Below, piece after piece: positions 1 through 6,994 of a DNA stretch of 11,306 bases. Source of the stretch: Lachnospiraceae bacterium (GTDB taxonomy: Bacteria > Bacillota_A > Clostridia > Lachnospirales > Lachnospiraceae); assembly GCA_017435025.1 (NCBI GenBank), contig JAFSFU010000104.1:1-11306 (forward strand), given 5' to 3'. The notes beneath the pieces are model-generated. The model did not search any database. It had not been told where the DNA came from and worked only from the letters and a program-made list of their open reading frames with translations. The translations under genes and the position numbers were made by a program. Positions within the stretch are counted from its first letter, which is position 1. Each line of letters opens with the position of its first letter.

Positions 1-521
1 AACAGCGAGTTGTTATCGCGATTGCTCTTGCCTGCAACCCGAAAGTACTGATCGCCGACGAACCGACAACCGCGTTGGATGTTACGATTCAGGCACAGGT
101 TTTAGAGATGATGCAGGATCTGAAGAAGAAGTTCAATACATCAACTATTTTAATCACACATGATCTCGGTGTTGTTGCCCAGACTTGTGATAAGGCAGCA
201 ATCGTATATGCTGGAGAAATCGTTGAATATGGTACTGTTCGTGAAGTATTTAAAGATATGAGACACCCATATACGATCGGTTTGATGAACTCCATTCCGA
301 AGATTCATATTGACGAAAAGCGTTTGCAGCCGATTGAAGGTCTTATGCCGGATCCGATGGCATTGCCGGACGGATGTGCATTCTGTGATCGTTGTAAATA
401 TGCTGTTGAGAAGTGTAAACACGAGAAACCGCCGACCGTTTCTATTGGTGGAGAGCACGTTGTAAAATGTTTCTTCGCAGAAAAAAAGTTAAGGGGAGGT
501 AGCGCGGATGCAGGAAAATAA
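1..521 (+). CDS. Oligopeptide/dipeptide ABC transporter ATPase, OppD/DppD type (5'-truncated)
   Basis: This is the C-terminal 172 residues of a peptide-importer ATPase, which powers uptake of peptides through the membrane permease pair. The frame is open from base 3, so the gene starts upstream of the window. The first residues, QRVVIAIALA, directly follow the ABC signature. Walker B is VLIADEP, followed by the D-loop TALD and the switch histidine in LITHDLG. Family members are about 320-340 residues, so roughly 150 residues including Walker A and the Q-loop are missing because of the window edge. The C-terminal oligopeptide-transporter extension holds five cysteines (visible residues 125, 128, 131, 138 and 156, in a CxxCxxC...C pattern) like the Fe-S-binding tail described in some DppD proteins. 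The stop overlaps the next ATPase by 14 bases, implying translational coupling. The exact peptide class is unknown. Confidence 0.93.
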   Translation, partial: QRVVIAIALACNPKVLIADEPTTALDVTIQAQVLEMMQDLKKKFNTSTILITHDLGVVAQTCDKAAIVYAGEIVEYGTVREVFKDMRHPYTIGLMNSIPKIHIDEKRLQPIEGLMPDPMALPDGCAFCDRCKYAVEKCKHEKPPTVSIGGEHVVKCFFAEKKLRGGSADAGK

Positions 522-1470
522 AGAGATTTTGCGGGTAGAGAATCTTAAAAAGTATTTTTCGACTCCCCGCGGTTTACTATACGCAGTAGATGATATTTCA
601 TTTTCTTTAAATAAAGGTGAAACACTCGGTGTTGTAGGTGAGTCCGGATGCGGAAAATCTACATTAGGCCGTGCGATCTTAAGATTACATGAACCAACCG
701 ATGGAAAAGTATTTTTTGAAGGTGACGATATCCTCAAATATGACAAAAAGCAGATGAAGCAGAAAAGATCGGATATGCAGATCATCTTCCAGGATCCTTA
801 TTCATCTCTGAATCCGCGAATGACAGTCAGCCAGTCTATTGCGGCTCCGCTGCTTATTCAGGGGATTTATAAGAATAATCAAAAAGATGAGATTCAGAAA
901 AAAGTTGATGAAATGATGGATCTGGTAGGCCTGGCAAAACGATTTGCCAACTCTTATCCGCATGAGCTGGATGGCGGAAGAAGACAGCGAATCGGCATTG
1001 CGAGAGCGTTATCTCTCAATCCGAAGTTCATTGTCTGCGATGAGCCGGTTTCTGCTCTTGATGTTTCCATTCAGGCACAGGTACTGAACCTGATGCAGGA
1101 TCTTCAGGAAAAATTAGGTCTTACCTATTTGTTCATTACTCATAACTTAAGCGTAGTGAAACACTTATCCAGCCGTATTATGGTTATGTATTTAGGACAG
1201 ATGGTTGAATTGGCAACACCACAGGAATTATTTGCTAATCCGATGCATCCATATACCAAAGCACTGCTTTCGGCAATCCCGACACCGGATCCGGATAAAC
1301 CAATGGAAAGAATTGATCTGAAAGGTGAGTTATCATCCCCGATCAACGTTCCGGTAGGTTGTCGATTCGCAAAACGATGTGTATATGCAAGACCGGAATG
1401 CGAAACAACGAAGGTAGAGATGAAAGAAATTAGTCCGGGACACTTTGTTTCTTGTCATCTTTGCAAATAA
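508..1470 (+). CDS. Oligopeptide/dipeptide ABC transporter ATPase, OppF/DppF type
   Basis: This is the second ATPase of the peptide importer, 320 residues and full length. It should pair with the upstream OppD-like protein on the cytoplasmic face. Walker A is GESGCGKST (residues 44-52), the Q-loop glutamine is Q95, Walker B is FIVCDEP (174-180) with catalytic E179, the D-loop is SALD, and the switch histidine is H212. The signature reads LDGGRRQR (154-161) instead of the textbook LSGGQ. I believe this variant recurs in clostridial peptide ATPases, so it is probably functional. The C-terminal extension has cysteines at 285, 291, 298, 316 and 319. The ATG at 508 is preceded by AGGGGAGG (492-499) at good spacing and lies inside the end of the previous gene. 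The binding-protein gene follows after 31 bases in the same apparent operon. Confidence 0.95.
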   Translation: MQENKEILRVENLKKYFSTPRGLLYAVDDISFSLNKGETLGVVGESGCGKSTLGRAILRLHEPTDGKVFFEGDDILKYDKKQMKQKRSDMQIIFQDPYSSLNPRMTVSQSIAAPLLIQGIYKNNQKDEIQKKVDEMMDLVGLAKRFANSYPHELDGGRRQRIGIARALSLNPKFIVCDEPVSALDVSIQAQVLNLMQDLQEKLGLTYLFITHNLSVVKHLSSRIMVMYLGQMVELATPQELFANPMHPYTKALLSAIPTPDPDKPMERIDLKGELSSPINVPVGCRFAKRCVYARPECETTKVEMKEISPGHFVSCHLCK

Positions 1471-1487
1471 AAAAAGAAATAATAAAT

Positions 1488-1493
1488 AGGAGG
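1488..1493 (+). promoter_or_regulatory. Ribosome binding site of the binding-protein gene
   Basis: A perfect AGGAGG lies 8 bases before the ATG at 1502. It fits high expression, as is usual for a binding protein made in excess over its transporter. No separate promoter is visible in the 31-base gap, so the gene is probably read from the upstream operon. Confidence 0.85.
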
Positions 1494-1501
1494 AAAGAAG
1501 T

Positions 1502-3109
1502 ATGAAGAAATTAACCGCATTGTTATTAGCGGCAGGCTTGGTTCTGTCATTAGTAGGCTGTGGCGCCAAAGAGGAAAATGCGCCGGCTGCTGAAGAGAAA
1601 GCAACAGAAGCGGCAGCTGCAACAGAAGCAGCAGGCCCAACAGAAGCAGCTGTGATCGATGAAAGCAGAGAGATTAAAGACGAAATTGTATTTGCACAGA
1701 GCTCCGATCTTACAACAATGAACCCGAATATTGGCACTCAGGAGCGAGCATATTCCCTGACTAACCATATGTATGATACTCTCCTCGTATATGACAGTGA
1801 TATGAACATGAGCCTTGGTGTTCTGGAAGAGTATGAATGGGAAGATGATCTGACACTTGTTATGAAATTAAGAGAAGATGTTTACTTCCATAACGGTGAC
1901 CAGATGACAGCACAGGACGTTATCTTTACACTTGAGCAGAGATCTGCACGTGGTTCTGCGTTCAATAGCTACATTGATGTTCCGAACATCGCTGCAAGAG
2001 ATGAGTTCACAGTCGTTATTCCGTTTACATCCCCACACCAGTCCTTCATCTATCAGCTTACAGACCCGGCATTCGGTATCATGCCAAAGGATTACTTTGA
2101 GTCCGTTGGCGAAGAAGGATTTGCAAAAGCTCCGATCGGTAGTGGTCCGTACAAACTGAAAGAGTATGTGACAGGTGACTACTATAAGTTAGAGCGTTTT
2201 GACGAATACTGGGGCGGTCCGGCTAAGACACAGTATTTAACAATGAAGATCGTTCCGGAGGCAGGTCAGAGAACTATCATGCTTGAAACCGGTGAGATTG
2301 ACGTTGCTTACGAAATTCCGTACATTGATGCTTCCAAGATTCAGGAAAATGAAGATCTCCAGTTCTTACAGACTCCGTCTATGAAGATCGTTATGTACTA
2401 TATTAACACAGTATCTGAAACACCGATCAATAATAACCTGGTTCGTCAGGCGATTGAATATGCAATCGACAAAGAAGCTATCGTAGACGCTGTATGTTAT
2501 GGCTATGGTGCAGCAGCAAATGCTATCGTTCCGGATGTTGCAATCGAGTACAGAGACGTAAAAGAACCGCACAACTATGATCTTGAGAAGGCAAAAGCTC
2601 TCATGAAAGAAGCTGGATGTGAAGACGGTTTCAAGATGGAAATCTGGACCAGCTCCGTTCAGACAAATACAGAGATTTGTCAGGTTGTTCAGGATATGTT
2701 AAAACAGATCAATATCGATGCTGAAATCGTTGTTCAGGATGCAAATACAACAGATGAAAGAATCGATGCCGGTGATGACTATGGTATGTCCTTACACTTC
2801 TACTCCTGTAACAGTGGTCATGTAGAGTATACACTGTCCAACATTCTTCCGACAGGTACACTTAGAAATGACTCCAGATACAGCAGCGCAGAATATGATG
2901 CAACTTATAACGAATGGTTAATTACAACAGATGAAGCAAAACGTGAGGAACTTCTTACAAAGATGTATGAGATCCAGAATGAGGATACTCCGGTTGTTCC
3001 GCTTTACAACGAAGTAAAAGTTCTTGGCGCAACAAAGAACCTGGAAGGCTTCAAACTCAGCCGTATTGGTGCACACGAGTACCAAGATGCAGTTGTTTAT
3101 AAAGACTAA
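1502..3109 (+). CDS. ABC transporter solute-binding lipoprotein, family 5 (peptide type)
   Basis: This 535-residue extracellular receptor binds peptides or similar solutes and delivers them to the permease. It has a lipoprotein signal peptide: MKK, a hydrophobic stretch, then lipobox LVGC with the lipidated cysteine at residue 20. A low-complexity Ala/Glu/Thr linker (about residues 22-50) would tether the domain to the membrane. The mature part matches SBP_bac_5: TTMNPNIGTQERA near residue 72, a VYFHNGDQMTAQDVIFTLE segment near 126, and GSGPYKLKEY near 214. Length is normal for the family. It follows the two ATPase genes and is closed by an intrinsic terminator, so it is the last gene of the transporter operon. 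Family-5 proteins also bind nickel, heme or oligosaccharides; the OppD/OppF partners and adjacent amidohydrolase favour peptides or acylated amino acids. Confidence 0.94.
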   Translation: MKKLTALLLAAGLVLSLVGCGAKEENAPAAEEKATEAAAATEAAGPTEAAVIDESREIKDEIVFAQSSDLTTMNPNIGTQERAYSLTNHMYDTLLVYDSDMNMSLGVLEEYEWEDDLTLVMKLREDVYFHNGDQMTAQDVIFTLEQRSARGSAFNSYIDVPNIAARDEFTVVIPFTSPHQSFIYQLTDPAFGIMPKDYFESVGEEGFAKAPIGSGPYKLKEYVTGDYYKLERFDEYWGGPAKTQYLTMKIVPEAGQRTIMLETGEIDVAYEIPYIDASKIQENEDLQFLQTPSMKIVMYYINTVSETPINNNLVRQAIEYAIDKEAIVDAVCYGYGAAANAIVPDVAIEYRDVKEPHNYDLEKAKALMKEAGCEDGFKMEIWTSSVQTNTEICQVVQDMLKQINIDAEIVVQDANTTDERIDAGDDYGMSLHFYSCNSGHVEYTLSNILPTGTLRNDSRYSSAEYDATYNEWLITTDEAKREELLTKMYEIQNEDTPVVPLYNEVKVLGATKNLEGFKLSRIGAHEYQDAVVYKD

Positions 3110-3150
3110 TATATACATCGTGTAGTTTTAGTTTTGAATTAACTCCTGAG

Positions 3151-3177
3151 GGGGCCGCAGAAATAGCGGCCCCTTTT
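3151..3177 (+). terminator. Intrinsic terminator of the peptide-transporter operon
   Basis: A perfect 8-bp GC-rich stem, GGGGCCGC (3151-3158) and GCGGCCCC (3166-3173), encloses a 7-base loop and is followed by TTTT. The short T-run suggests some read-through into the amidohydrolase gene downstream is possible. Confidence 0.85.
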
Positions 3178-3201
3178 GGGGCTTGGGAAGATTTATATAA
3201 T
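3174..3201 (+). promoter_or_regulatory. Weak candidate promoter for the M20 amidohydrolase gene
   Basis: A perfect -10 box TATAAT (3196-3201) sits 24 bases before the start codon. The best -35 at normal spacing is TTTTGG (3174-3179), a poor match that overlaps the T-run of the preceding terminator. The -10 is convincing but the -35 is not, so read-through from the transporter operon is an alternative. Confidence 0.4.
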
Positions 3202-3224
3202 AATCACAGGCAAAGGAGATTAAC

Positions 3225-4415
3225 ATGGATGTTGTAAAAATGAGATTAAGCAGTACGATTGATGAGTATTCCGAACAGTTGATTCGATTGTCCCATGATA
3301 TCCATGCCAATCCGGAAATCGCATTTACGGAATATAAATCGTCAAAACTAATAACTGATTTTTTGGAGTCGTTTGGATTTGACGTAAAGCTCGGTGTTGG
3401 CGGTTTGGATACCGCATTTGTTGCATCTAAAGAAGGAATGAGCGGAGGTCCGCATGTGGCGTTCCTGGCTGAATATGATTCCCTGCCGGGAATCGGTCAT
3501 GCGTGCGGTCACAATATCATTGCCACAAGTGCGGTGGGCGCGTTTATCGGAATGTCATCCGTTCTAAATGATTTTTGCGGAAAAATTTCGATTATCGGAA
3601 CACCGGCTGAAGAAGGTGGATGTGGAAAAGGTATTTTGTTGGAAAATGGCGTATTTGATGATGTGAACTTTGCGCTGATGATGCATCCATCTTCAGGTAA
3701 ATCACTGATCAACCGCGGGGGACGAGCGGCAACCCATGTTCATATTAAGTTCCATGGCAGAGCAACCCATTCCTCCAATCCGGGGAAAGGTGTTAATGCA
3801 TTATCAGCTGTTATCAGTACTTTTAATCATATTGATCTCATGCGTCCGACTTTCGAGATGCAGGATAATGTGAATGGAATTATCACAGAAGGTGGAAAAG
3901 CTGCAAATGTAATACCGGGTGAGGCTGCTTGCGAATTTTCGCTCCGTGCCAGAACCATGTTGGATTTGGAAAAACTGGTTGAAAAGATTAAGACTGCCGT
4001 AAGAAGTGCCGAAGCTCTCACTGGAGCATGTGCTGAAGTTTTGGTTGATAGAATTTATGCGGAACGTTATCCGAACTTGCCAATGTGCGAAGCATTTAAA
4101 GCTAATATGAAAGCTTTGGGTGAAGAGATGGAATATCCGGATCCACATATGCTATATGGTTCATCAGATCTTGGCAATGTATCGATTAAGATACCAGCAA
4201 TTCATGATTATCTGGCAATTGCACCAGAGGGTGTGAATTCTCATCATCCGGATTTTGAAAAGGCAGCATGTTCCCAGCGGGCGGACGAAATCTGCATCAA
4301 AGCAGCGAAGGGACTTGCGATGACAGCAGTGGATGTTTTGGGAAATCCGGAGTTTCAGAGTAAGATCATAGAGTATCATAGAAAACAAGTTCCTGAAGAA
4401 TATCGAAATAGGTAA
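3225..4415 (+). CDS. M20D-family metal-dependent amidohydrolase (AbgB / PM20D2-like)
   Basis: This 396-residue cytoplasmic zinc or manganese amidohydrolase likely cleaves an amide bond in an N-acyl amino acid, p-aminobenzoyl-glutamate or unusual dipeptide. M20D active-site residues are all visible: C94 and H96 in HACGHN, the catalytic and ligand pair E129/E130 in GTPAEEGG, H154 in MMHP, and H340/H341 near the C terminus. The spacing of 94, 96, 130 and 154 matches plant and bacterial M20D enzymes. The dimerisation domain (about 168-280) includes FHGRATHSS. The phrase AEYDSLPGIGHACGHN points to the AbgB/PM20D2 branch rather than to classic IAA-amino-acid hydrolases. ATG 3225 has AAGGAG (3213-3218) 6 bases upstream. 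Its place just after a peptide-type binding protein suggests it processes the imported substrate. The substrate cannot be read from sequence. Confidence 0.9.
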   Translation: MDVVKMRLSSTIDEYSEQLIRLSHDIHANPEIAFTEYKSSKLITDFLESFGFDVKLGVGGLDTAFVASKEGMSGGPHVAFLAEYDSLPGIGHACGHNIIATSAVGAFIGMSSVLNDFCGKISIIGTPAEEGGCGKGILLENGVFDDVNFALMMHPSSGKSLINRGGRAATHVHIKFHGRATHSSNPGKGVNALSAVISTFNHIDLMRPTFEMQDNVNGIITEGGKAANVIPGEAACEFSLRARTMLDLEKLVEKIKTAVRSAEALTGACAEVLVDRIYAERYPNLPMCEAFKANMKALGEEMEYPDPHMLYGSSDLGNVSIKIPAIHDYLAIAPEGVNSHHPDFEKAACSQRADEICIKAAKGLAMTAVDVLGNPEFQSKIIEYHRKQVPEEYRNR

Positions 4416-4422
4416 ACAAGTA

Positions 4423-4455
4423 AAGGGAGCATTGCTTTGGTAGCAGTGCTCCCTT
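4423..4455. terminator. Hairpin terminator shared by convergent genes
   Basis: A 14-bp stem (4423-4436 with 4442-4455, one G-U pair, 5-base loop TTGGT) lies between the stop codons of the amidohydrolase (4415, + strand) and pcp (4467, minus strand). The arms end in AA/TT and short T-rich flanks occur on both sides, so it can act in both directions, though neither T-tract is long. Confidence 0.75.
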
Positions 4456-4466
4456 CGAGTTTAATA

Positions 4467-5108
4467 CTAATGCGTCTCGCCACCGATGATCTTCAAGTCA
4501 TCTTTGTACTCGACTGCTGCCTGGATCGCAGCTTCCAGAGCAGTTGTGATATCCGCGATCGCCATAGACGGTGTATTTGGTTTTTCAATCACCTGGGATG
4601 CGGCGAACGGAACGTGGATGAAGCCGCCACGTACATGCGGAAATTCTTTCTGGATATAGTAGAGGATTCCGTACATGACATGGTTGCAGATGTAAGTTCC
4701 GGCTGTGTTGGAGAGGGATGCCGGGTAACCTGCGTCTTTGATCGCCTGTACCATCGCCTTCACCGGCAGATTGCTGAAGTAAGCAGTGTCGCCGTCCGCA
4801 AAGATCGGCTCGTCGATCGGCTGATTGCCCTCGTTGTCCGGGATTCGTGCATCGGTGACATTGATGGCCACGCGCTCCGGTGTTACGCCGAAGCGGCCGC
4901 CGGCCTGACCAACCGCGATCACGATGTCCGGGTTAATCTCCACCATTTTGCTGTGGATTTTTTCAATGGATTTTCCGACAACGGTCGGGATCTGCATTGT
5001 AACAACCTCTGCTCCTGCAATCTCATCTTTTATCACTTTTACGGCCTCCCATGCCGGGTTGATGGACTCGCCGCCGAATGGATCAAAACCAGTAACTAAA
5101 ACTTTCAT
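4467..5108 (-). CDS. pcp: Pyrrolidone-carboxylate peptidase (pyroglutamyl peptidase I)
   Basis: This 213-residue cytoplasmic cysteine peptidase (MEROPS C15) removes N-terminal pyroglutamate from peptides. The N terminus has the family start [12 protein letters not shown]. The catalytic triad is visible: E78 in TPERVAIN, C141 in TYICNH and H165 in GFIHVPF. These are each three residues before the E81/C144/H168 numbering of the Bacillus enzyme, so the family spacing is kept. The substrate-loop region GQAGGRFG precedes E78. Length is normal. The start codon is preceded on the minus strand by AAAGGGGA (5124-5117), a modest ribosome site 8 bases away. It is transcribed away from yaaA and toward the amidohydrolase. 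Neighbouring peptide uptake and M20 genes fit a role in peptide salvage. Confidence 0.96.
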   Translation of the reverse strand: MKVLVTGFDPFGGESINPAWEAVKVIKDEIAGAEVVTMQIPTVVGKSIEKIHSKMVEINPDIVIAVGQAGGRFGVTPERVAINVTDARIPDNEGNQPIDEPIFADGDTAYFSNLPVKAMVQAIKDAGYPASLSNTAGTYICNHVMYGILYYIQKEFPHVRGGFIHVPFAASQVIEKPNTPSMAIADITTALEAAIQAAVEYKDDLKIIGGETH

Positions 5109-5130
5109 ATAACGGTTCCCCTTTCAAAGT

Positions 5131-5159
5131 TTGACAAACAATTTGTATAAATGTATTAT
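5131..5159 (+). promoter_or_regulatory. Promoter of yaaA-map
   Basis: A consensus -35 TTGACA (5131-5136) is separated by 17 bases from TATTAT (5154-5159), a near-perfect sigma-A promoter. Predicted transcription starts near 5166, giving a leader of about 33 bases before the GTG at 5199. The spacer begins within a small inverted repeat, ACAAA-CAA-TTTGT (5134-5146), which could be an operator but is AT-rich and may be chance. Confidence 0.8.
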
Positions 5160-5183
5160 ATAGAAGATAAATGAATTACGCAA
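5155..5183 (-). promoter_or_regulatory. Candidate promoter of pcp
   Basis: On the minus strand, TATAAT (5160-5155) lies 17 bases downstream of TTGCGT (5183-5178, three of six -35 matches). This gives a leader of about 40 bases before the pcp start. The -10 overlaps the -10 of the divergent yaaA promoter by five bases. Confidence 0.55.
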
Positions 5184-5198
5184 GGAGCGGAGTAAAAA

Positions 5199-5984
5199 GT
5201 GTTAAGGATCATCATTTCTCCTGCGAAGAAGATGGAAGAGAACCAGGATATTTTCGTGGCTGAGTCATCTCCGCAGTTTTTAGACAGAACAAGAGTCTTA
5301 TTTGATAAACTGAAAAATATGTCCGAGAAAGAGCTGCAGAAACTTTTTAAAGCCAACGACCAGATCACCAGACAAAACTTTGAACGGTATCAGACCATGG
5401 ATCTGGATCGGGCTCATACACCGGCACTCTTGTCCTATGTGGGAATCCAGTACCAATATATGGCACCGCATCTGTTTTCGAATGAACAGTGGGAGTATGT
5501 GAAAGCGCATCTGCGTATCCTCAGTGGATTTTACGGAATTCTCCGTCCGGAGGACCGTGTGACACCGTACCGTCTGGAGATGCAGGCGAAACTGGCGGTG
5601 GAAAAGTCAAAAGATCTGTATGGTTTTTGGGGAAGCCGCCTGTTGGATGCTCTGTTCACTGATGAAAGCAGCTGCGCGAACCAAACCCCGCATACGAAAC
5701 CGGTCATTCTTAACCTCGCTTCCAAGGAATATAGTAAAGCCATTGAAAAATATCTAACACCGGATATTCGCTACATCACCTGTGTGTTTGGCGTTTTAAA
5801 AGACGGTCAGGTGAAAGTGAAAGCTACGGAGGCAAAAATGGCCCGTGGTGAGATGGTCCGCTTTATGGCAGAAAATCAGATAGAGGAAGTGGAGAGGATT
5901 CGGGAATTCACAGCATTGGGCTATGAATTCTGCGAGAATCTGTCAACAGACGATACATATACGTATGTTAAGCATGAGAAATAA
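5199..5984 (+). CDS. yaaA: Peroxide stress protein YaaA family (UPF0246/DUF328)
   Basis: This 261-residue cytoplasmic protein is close to the 258 residues of E. coli YaaA. In E. coli, YaaA lowers free intracellular iron and limits Fenton damage during hydrogen peroxide stress; its biochemical activity is not settled. Family motifs are clear: IIISPAKKM at the N terminus, the LSGFYGILRPEDRVTPYRLE block near residues 108-127, VILNLASKEY near 168, and a C-terminal KVKATEAKMARGEMVRF segment. The start is GTG at 5199, with AAGGAG (5182-5187) 11 bases upstream; the resulting N terminus MLRIIISPAK matches the family. It heads a two-gene unit with map 28 bases downstream. A peroxide-stress role suits an anaerobe but is inferred from the family only. 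Confidence 0.93.
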   Translation: MLRIIISPAKKMEENQDIFVAESSPQFLDRTRVLFDKLKNMSEKELQKLFKANDQITRQNFERYQTMDLDRAHTPALLSYVGIQYQYMAPHLFSNEQWEYVKAHLRILSGFYGILRPEDRVTPYRLEMQAKLAVEKSKDLYGFWGSRLLDALFTDESSCANQTPHTKPVILNLASKEYSKAIEKYLTPDIRYITCVFGVLKDGQVKVKATEAKMARGEMVRFMAENQIEEVERIREFTALGYEFCENLSTDDTYTYVKHEK

Positions 5985-6012
5985 AGAGACTCAATAATAG
6001 GAGGAAAGAACA

Positions 6013-6888
6013 GTGTTTCGAAGAATCAGAGCCAACGATGCCTGCTGGTGCGGCAGCGGAAAGCCATATCATACATGTCACATGGAATTTGACAAAAAGG
6101 TAAATAAAGCCAGATGGCAGGGGCATGAGATCCCGTCTCACCGTATTATTAAAAATGAAAAGCAGATTGAAGGAATTCGTGAAAGCGGTAAACTGAACAT
6201 TGCGGTACTGGATCATGTTGCTGAGCGTATAAAGGCCGGCGTGACAACCGAAGAGATTAACCGGTGGGTACATGATTTTACAGTAAAACACGGTGGAATC
6301 CCGGCACCGCTCGGTTTTGAAGGTTTCCCGAAGAGTGTCTGCACGTCCATTGACTCCCAGGTGTGCCATGGAATCCCGTCCGAGGATGTGGTTCTGAAGG
6401 ATGGAGACATTATCAATGTCGATGTTTCTACAATTTTAAACGGATATTACTCTGATTCTTCCCGTATGTTCCTGATCGGAAACGTGGATCCAGAGAAGGA
6501 AAAACTGGTTCGCGTGACAAAAGAAGCAGTGGAAAAAGGTCTGGAGGAAGTGAAACCGTGGGGATTCCTCGGTGATATGGGTCAGGCGGTCCATGATCAT
6601 GTGAGAGCCAACGGATACACCGTTGTTTATGAGGTGGGCGGCCATGGCGTTGGTCTCCGTTTCCATGAAGAACCGTTTGTCAGCTACACCACCAAGCGCG
6701 GCGAGGAGATGCTTATGACTCCGGGCATGATCTTTACGATCGAGCCGATGGTCAACATGGGCGGTTACGATATCTATGTGGATGAAAAGAATGGCTGGAC
6801 AATCTATACGGAGGATGGAAAGCCGTCTGCCCAGTGGGAGATTATGGTTCTGGTGACGGAAAACGGCCATGAAGTTCTGGCATATTAG
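6013..6888 (+). CDS. map: Type I methionine aminopeptidase with N-terminal SEC-C motif
   Basis: This 291-residue enzyme removes the initiator methionine from new proteins. The five metal ligands of the pita-bread fold are present: D137, D148, H211, E244 and E276, plus the active-site histidines H119 and H218. All but the last ligand sit exactly 40 residues later than in E. coli MAP (the last is +41), showing an added N-terminal extension. That extension (residues 11-23, CWCGSGKPYHTCH) is a SEC-C-type zinc motif, as found at the SecA C terminus, and may bind ribosomes or zinc. The start is GTG at 6013 after AGGAGG (5999-6004) at 8-base spacing. It lies 28 bases after yaaA, so the two are probably cotranscribed. 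It is not in the usual secY-adk-map ribosomal cluster, so the genome may carry a second map. No clear terminator follows. Confidence 0.96.
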   Translation: MFRRIRANDACWCGSGKPYHTCHMEFDKKVNKARWQGHEIPSHRIIKNEKQIEGIRESGKLNIAVLDHVAERIKAGVTTEEINRWVHDFTVKHGGIPAPLGFEGFPKSVCTSIDSQVCHGIPSEDVVLKDGDIINVDVSTILNGYYSDSSRMFLIGNVDPEKEKLVRVTKEAVEKGLEEVKPWGFLGDMGQAVHDHVRANGYTVVYEVGGHGVGLRFHEEPFVSYTTKRGEEMLMTPGMIFTIEPMVNMGGYDIYVDEKNGWTIYTEDGKPSAQWEIMVLVTENGHEVLAY

Positions 6889-6917
6889 GGAAAAGTTTAG
6901 AAATTGTTAAAAAATTC

Positions 6918-6946
6918 TTGTAGATACGATGAGTTTTTAGTATAAT
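6918..6946 (+). promoter_or_regulatory. Promoter of the OPRT-like gene
   Basis: TATAAT (6941-6946) is perfect; the -35 at 17-base spacing is TTGTAG (6918-6923), matching TTG only. The -10 lies about 50 bases before the ATG at 6995. The gene is therefore probably its own transcription unit after map. Confidence 0.65.
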
Positions 6947-6994
6947 AAATGCATGTAAAGAGAACGTGAAATATACGAAAAAGGAGGCGTGTCT

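Noticed and set aside
3109..3224. A small gene between the binding protein and the amidohydrolase
   Set aside because: The gap contains only a terminator, a -10-like box and a ribosome site. No supported frame is present.
4437..5099. A 220-codon open frame on the + strand opposite pcp
   Set aside because: It is the antisense shadow of pcp, whose catalytic triad is intact. It has no ribosome site and begins inside the convergent terminator.
6989..6994. Earlier GTG start for the OPRT-like gene
   Set aside because: The GTG is one base from the AAGGAGG site. The ATG at 6995 has ideal spacing.
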